From Afipia clevelandensis ATCC 49720 (GTDB lineage: Bacteria; Pseudomonadota; Alphaproteobacteria; Rhizobiales; Xanthobacteraceae), in the NCBI RefSeq assembly GCF_000336555.1, contig NZ_KB375281.1, positions 2,714,826 to 2,778,825 on the forward strand: DNA of 64,000 nt, read 5' to 3'. How positions within the stretch are numbered: position 1 is the first letter of the stretch; each line of letters begins with the position of its first letter. The notes below the pieces were generated by a model. It did not search any database. It saw only the letters and a program-made list of their open reading frames with translations, and was not told the DNA's origin. The translations under genes and the position numbers were made by a program. Shown here piece by piece: positions 61,428 to 64,000 of the stretch.

Positions 61428-62906
61428 TCAGGCCCGGACCCGGGCATCCCGCAGCCGGTGAAGCTCCACGGCCCGATCCGGAATCATGATCCGGAAGGTG
61501 GCGCCGATGGTGCCGTCCACCAGGTTCAGTTCGCCGCCATGGGCGCGGACCAGTTCCGCGGCGATGGCGAGGCCGAGACCGGTGCCGCCATCCCGCGAAG
61601 AGCCCTGAAACGCTTCGAACAGATGCGCCTTGGCCTTTTCCGGAATGCCGGGGCCGGTGTCCGAGATTTCCAGAATCGTCACCGCACCCTCGCGCCGCCC
61701 GGTGAAACGGATTTGCCGCGCGATTCCGAGACCGGACTTCTCGCTTTCCAGCGCCTGCGCGGCGTTGCGGACCAGATTGAGCAGCACCCGGAACAGTTGA
61801 TCCGGATCGGCATCGACGGTGAGGCCGCGCTCGATGGCGTTGATCCATTGGATCGACGTATCGGAGCCGATTCCCGCCGATTCGCGGACTTCCTTCACCA
61901 CCGGCTCCACCTGGACCAGCCGGCGGTCCGGCGGCGCTTCCTGCGCCTTGCCGTAAGATAATGTCGACTGACAGAACGCGATGGCGCGCTCCAGCGAACG
62001 CATCAGTTTGGGCGCAAATCTTTGCACGCGCGGATCGGGCACGCTGGCAAGCTGGTCGGAGAGGAGTTGCGACGAGGCCAAAAGATTGCGCAGGTCGTGA
62101 TTGATCTTCGACACCGCAAGGCCGAGCGCCGCAAGATGGCTCTTCTGATGCAGCATCGAAACGAGGTCGCGCTGCATGTCCGACAGTTCGCGCTCCGCCA
62201 CGCCGATTTCGTCGGTGCGTTTCGACGGCTCGATGATGCGCGCGGTGCTTTCCGGATTCTCGTGAAACGCCACAAGATTGGCGGTCACGCGCCGCATCGG
62301 CCGCACGAACAGGTGATGCAGCGCATAGTAGATCAGGCCCGCGGTGATGCTGGTCATCACCAGCGACAGCAGCAGCACGTTGCGCGAGAAGCGGAACATC
62401 GCAGCGCGCAGCGGCTTCTCGTCGGCCACCACTTCAATGAATTGTCCGCTGCCCGGCGCGGGTCCGATAATGCGCATCACCTCGTCGCCGCTGTCGAGCA
62501 TGACCTGAAACGCGTCGACAATGGCAGCCCACGCGTTCACGTCGCGCATGTCGATGTCATGATCGACCTTCGCCGGCATGTCGGCAGCCGCCAGCAGGCG
62601 GCGTTGCTGGCCGCTCTTGATCGCCACCGCCCGCGCGCCGATGCTGGAGAGAATCTGCCGCGCCAGCGCATCGGGCACCATGCCGCTCGGGGCGGCATCC
62701 AGCACCAGCGCCGCGGTGCTCGCCGCCGCCAGCCGGTCGTTGAGCCGGTTGACCCGGAAGTTGGCGATGGAAGGAACGTAGATCAGGATTTCGACGATCA
62801 GGATCAGCGGAATGGTCAGCAGCAGCAGCTTTCCGGACAGGCCGAAGCCCATCCCCGGCTGAGGCCGAGGGTCCGTCCGGTCAGGGCTTTGGCCTGATAC
62901 CGCCAT
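61428..62906 (-). CDS. Sensor histidine kinase
   Basis: A 492-residue membrane kinase. Two membrane helices (KLLLLTIPLILIVEILIYVP near residue 28 and LLLSLVMTSITAGLIYYAL near 180) frame a periplasmic sensor of about 130 residues. A HAMP-like linker follows, then the phospho-acceptor region VSKINHDLRNLLAS, N box LVRNAAQAL, G1 DTGPGIP and G2 GGTGLGLAIA. No response regulator is adjacent in the window. The H-box variant HDLRN is shared with other alphaproteobacterial kinases. Confidence 0.9.
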   Translation of the reverse strand: MAVSGQSPDRTDPRPQPGMGFGLSGKLLLLTIPLILIVEILIYVPSIANFRVNRLNDRLAAASTAALVLDAAPSGMVPDALARQILSSIGARAVAIKSGQQRRLLAAADMPAKVDHDIDMRDVNAWAAIVDAFQVMLDSGDEVMRIIGPAPGSGQFIEVVADEKPLRAAMFRFSRNVLLLSLVMTSITAGLIYYALHHLFVRPMRRVTANLVAFHENPESTARIIEPSKRTDEIGVAERELSDMQRDLVSMLHQKSHLAALGLAVSKINHDLRNLLASSQLLSDQLASVPDPRVQRFAPKLMRSLERAIAFCQSTLSYGKAQEAPPDRRLVQVEPVVKEVRESAGIGSDTSIQWINAIERGLTVDADPDQLFRVLLNLVRNAAQALESEKSGLGIARQIRFTGRREGAVTILEISDTGPGIPEKAKAHLFEAFQGSSRDGGTGLGLAIAAELVRAHGGELNLVDGTIGATFRIMIPDRAVELHRLRDARVRA

Positions 62907-63232
62907 TGGTTGATCGCCCGCCCGTTTTATTGATTTGCCGCCACAGGATGCGCCTGCCAGCGGCCGGGGTCAAACCCCCGGAACTGTTATGGTTTAAGCC
63001 CCCGGCCGGGGCTCACGACCCGACCGCGTTACAAAACCCCAAGATTGACGAAAACAGGCCGCTCCCGTATAAGCCGCGCCAACTGTCCTCGATGGCCCGG
63101 CTTGACCGGGCCGGTTCATTTTGGACCGGAATTGGTCCACTTCAGGGCCGCCATCGCAGGATGTCACCTTAATTATTGGCGAATGGCCTTCGGCGAGCCT
63201 GCCGGACGTGCTTTTCGCACCGGAGAACGACC
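62907..63232. other. Gene-free region before rpmH
   Basis: A 326-bp intergenic region that should hold the promoters of the sensor kinase (minus) and rpmH (plus). A hairpin GGCCCGG-CTTGA-CCGGGCC lies at 63094-63112 and may be a leader structure of the rpmH transcript. I could not assign promoters confidently. Confidence 0.4.
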
Positions 63233-63367
63233 GTGAAGCGGACCTATCAACCCAGCAAACTGGTGCGCAAGCGCCGTCACGGCTTCCGTGCCCGTCTCGC
63301 GACCGCCGGCGGCCGCAAGGTTCTCGCCGCCCGCCGCGCGCGTGGCCGCAAGCGTCTGAGCGCCTGA
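63233..63367 (+). CDS. rpmH: Ribosomal protein bL34
   Basis: A 44-residue, very basic large-subunit protein with the invariant family sequence [20 protein letters not shown]. It starts at GTG 63233, after GGAGAACG. It is followed 42 bp later by rnpA, the conserved rpmH-rnpA-yidC cluster near dnaA in many bacteria. Confidence 0.96.
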   Translation: MKRTYQPSKLVRKRRHGFRARLATAGGRKVLAARRARGRKRLSA

Positions 63368-63409
63368 GCAGACCTCACCCGAGACCTTTTCCATGCGCCG
63401 GTTGGAACC

Positions 63410-63808
63410 ATGGACCGGTTAAGGCAGCGCGCGGATTTCCTCGCCGCGGCCAATGGCCCGCGCATGGCCAGCCCTGCCTTTCTGGTGCAGAGCCGCGCCC
63501 GCGACGATAACGGCCCTGTCCGCGTCGGTTTTACCGTTACAAAGAAAGTCGGCACCGCCACCGAGCGCAACCGCGTCCGCCGCAGATTGCGCGAACTCGT
63601 GAAGCGACTCGATGCCGCATCCGTGCGACCACACCATGATTATGTGATCGTTGGCCGCCGCGCCGCGCTGGACCGCGGCTTTGAAACCATGTTCAACGAT
63701 CTGCGCGCGGCACTCAGCCGCCTCGAGCGGCAGACGCCGAAGCCATCAATACCACGCCCCTCCGGCGATACCGCCGGAACCAAAGCCCCTTCACGCGCAC
63801 GCGAATGA
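63410..63808 (+). CDS. rnpA: Ribonuclease P protein component
   Basis: A 132-residue basic protein that assists the RNase P RNA in tRNA 5' processing. The RNR box TERNRVRRRLRELV and the earlier RVGFTVTKKVG segment are diagnostic. The C-terminal 25 residues are a Pro/Arg-rich extension. ATG 63410 fits the family start RLRQRADFLAA. Same-strand cluster with rpmH and yidC. Confidence 0.95.
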   Translation: MDRLRQRADFLAAANGPRMASPAFLVQSRARDDNGPVRVGFTVTKKVGTATERNRVRRRLRELVKRLDAASVRPHHDYVIVGRRAALDRGFETMFNDLRAALSRLERQTPKPSIPRPSGDTAGTKAPSRARE

Positions 63809-63821
63809 CGAGACCTGAACG

Positions 63822-64000
63822 ATGATCGAAAATCGCAACACCATCCTCGCCGTCATCCTGTCGGGCCTCGTGCTGATCGCGTGGCAGTATTTCTACAACA
63901 TTCCCACCATGGAAAAGCAGCGCGCCGCGCAGCAGGCCGAACTGGCCCAGAAGCAAGCCGCCAATCCGGCAGCCACTCCCGGCGCGAACCAGCCGGCGGG
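63822..64000 (+). CDS. yidC: Membrane protein insertase YidC, 3' end missing
   Basis: The first 59 codons are present, starting MIENRNTILAVILSGLVLIA, followed by WQYFYNIP. This is the conserved first membrane helix of Gram-negative YidC, with the typical Gln/Ala-rich periplasmic stretch after it. YidC inserts proteins into the inner membrane alone or with Sec. It starts 13 bp after rnpA. The gene runs off the window. Confidence 0.93.
   Translation, partial: MIENRNTILAVILSGLVLIAWQYFYNIPTMEKQRAAQQAELAQKQAANPAATPGANQPA

Noticed and set aside
61409..61428. Plus-strand terminator between tRNA-Arg and the sensor kinase
   Set aside because: The stem is only 4 bp (GACC/GGTC) and no plus-strand gene ends here. 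The T-run alone is not convincing.

Overview
The window looks like a chromosome segment from a high-GC alphaproteobacterium of the Bradyrhizobiaceae (Bradyrhizobium, Rhodopseudomonas, Nitrobacter or Afipia relatives). The signs are the gap-pgk-fba order, the rpmH-rnpA-yidC cluster, a DUF1127 gene beside a GcvA-like LysR regulator, and two families of intergenic palindromic repeats that I associate with this group. Genus is inferred, not proven.

Layout. 1-20.3 kb is ordinary chromosome. It holds lower glycolysis/Calvin genes (gap, pgk, class II fba), a ThiE-like protein, a Sel1-repeat protein, an inositol monophosphatase, a MotA/TolQ-type channel with an OmpA-domain partner, two acetyltransferases, a thiolase, DUF1127/LysR, and metE divergent from nrdA-nrdB. 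Both metE and nrdA are preceded by cobalamin riboswitches, so vitamin B12 probably represses the B12-independent methionine synthase and the B12-independent ribonucleotide reductase together. 61.3-64 kb is chromosome again: tRNA-Arg(ACG), a sensor kinase, rpmH, rnpA and the start of yidC.

Between them lie two mobile elements in tandem at the 3' end of tRNA-Arg. Island 1 (about 20.38-47.44 kb) is a mobilisable element with a MobC-like protein, relaxase, VirD4-like coupling protein and a large serine recombinase, but no type IV secretion channel. Its cargo holds small proteins of a plasmid/ICE type, a umuDC-like mutasome, a ubiquitin-like conjugation locus (ubiquitin-like protein, E1-like ThiF protein, DUF6527, CoiA-like nuclease), a divergent IetA/IetS-type ATPase-subtilisin pair, and a DNA methyltransferase-helicase-GIY-YIG nuclease operon. 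It reads as a defence island. Island 2 (about 47.43-61.28 kb) is a phage-satellite-like element: tyrosine integrase, AlpA-type regulator, P4/D5-type helicase followed by iteron-like repeats that may be an origin. Its cargo is a HEPN-like protein, an OLD-family nuclease, a methyltransferase-SIR2-Ham1 operon and a large HARE-HTH/NUDIX/P-loop kinase fusion. A 45-bp copy of the tRNA 3' end bounds island 2, and an 11-bp piece of the same sequence (acceptor end plus CCA) bounds island 1.

Most striking points. (a) At the inferred att core of island 1 the serine recombinase reading frame and a 35-codon frame upstream of mobC are in the same phase. On excision the recombinase would regain a 32-residue tail and become translationally coupled to mobC-relaxase-virD4. 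(b) The ubiquitin-like/E1/DUF6527/CoiA operon. (c) The SIR2-Ham1 operon facing the NUDIX-kinase fusion. Family calls were made by eye from motifs; no database search was possible.
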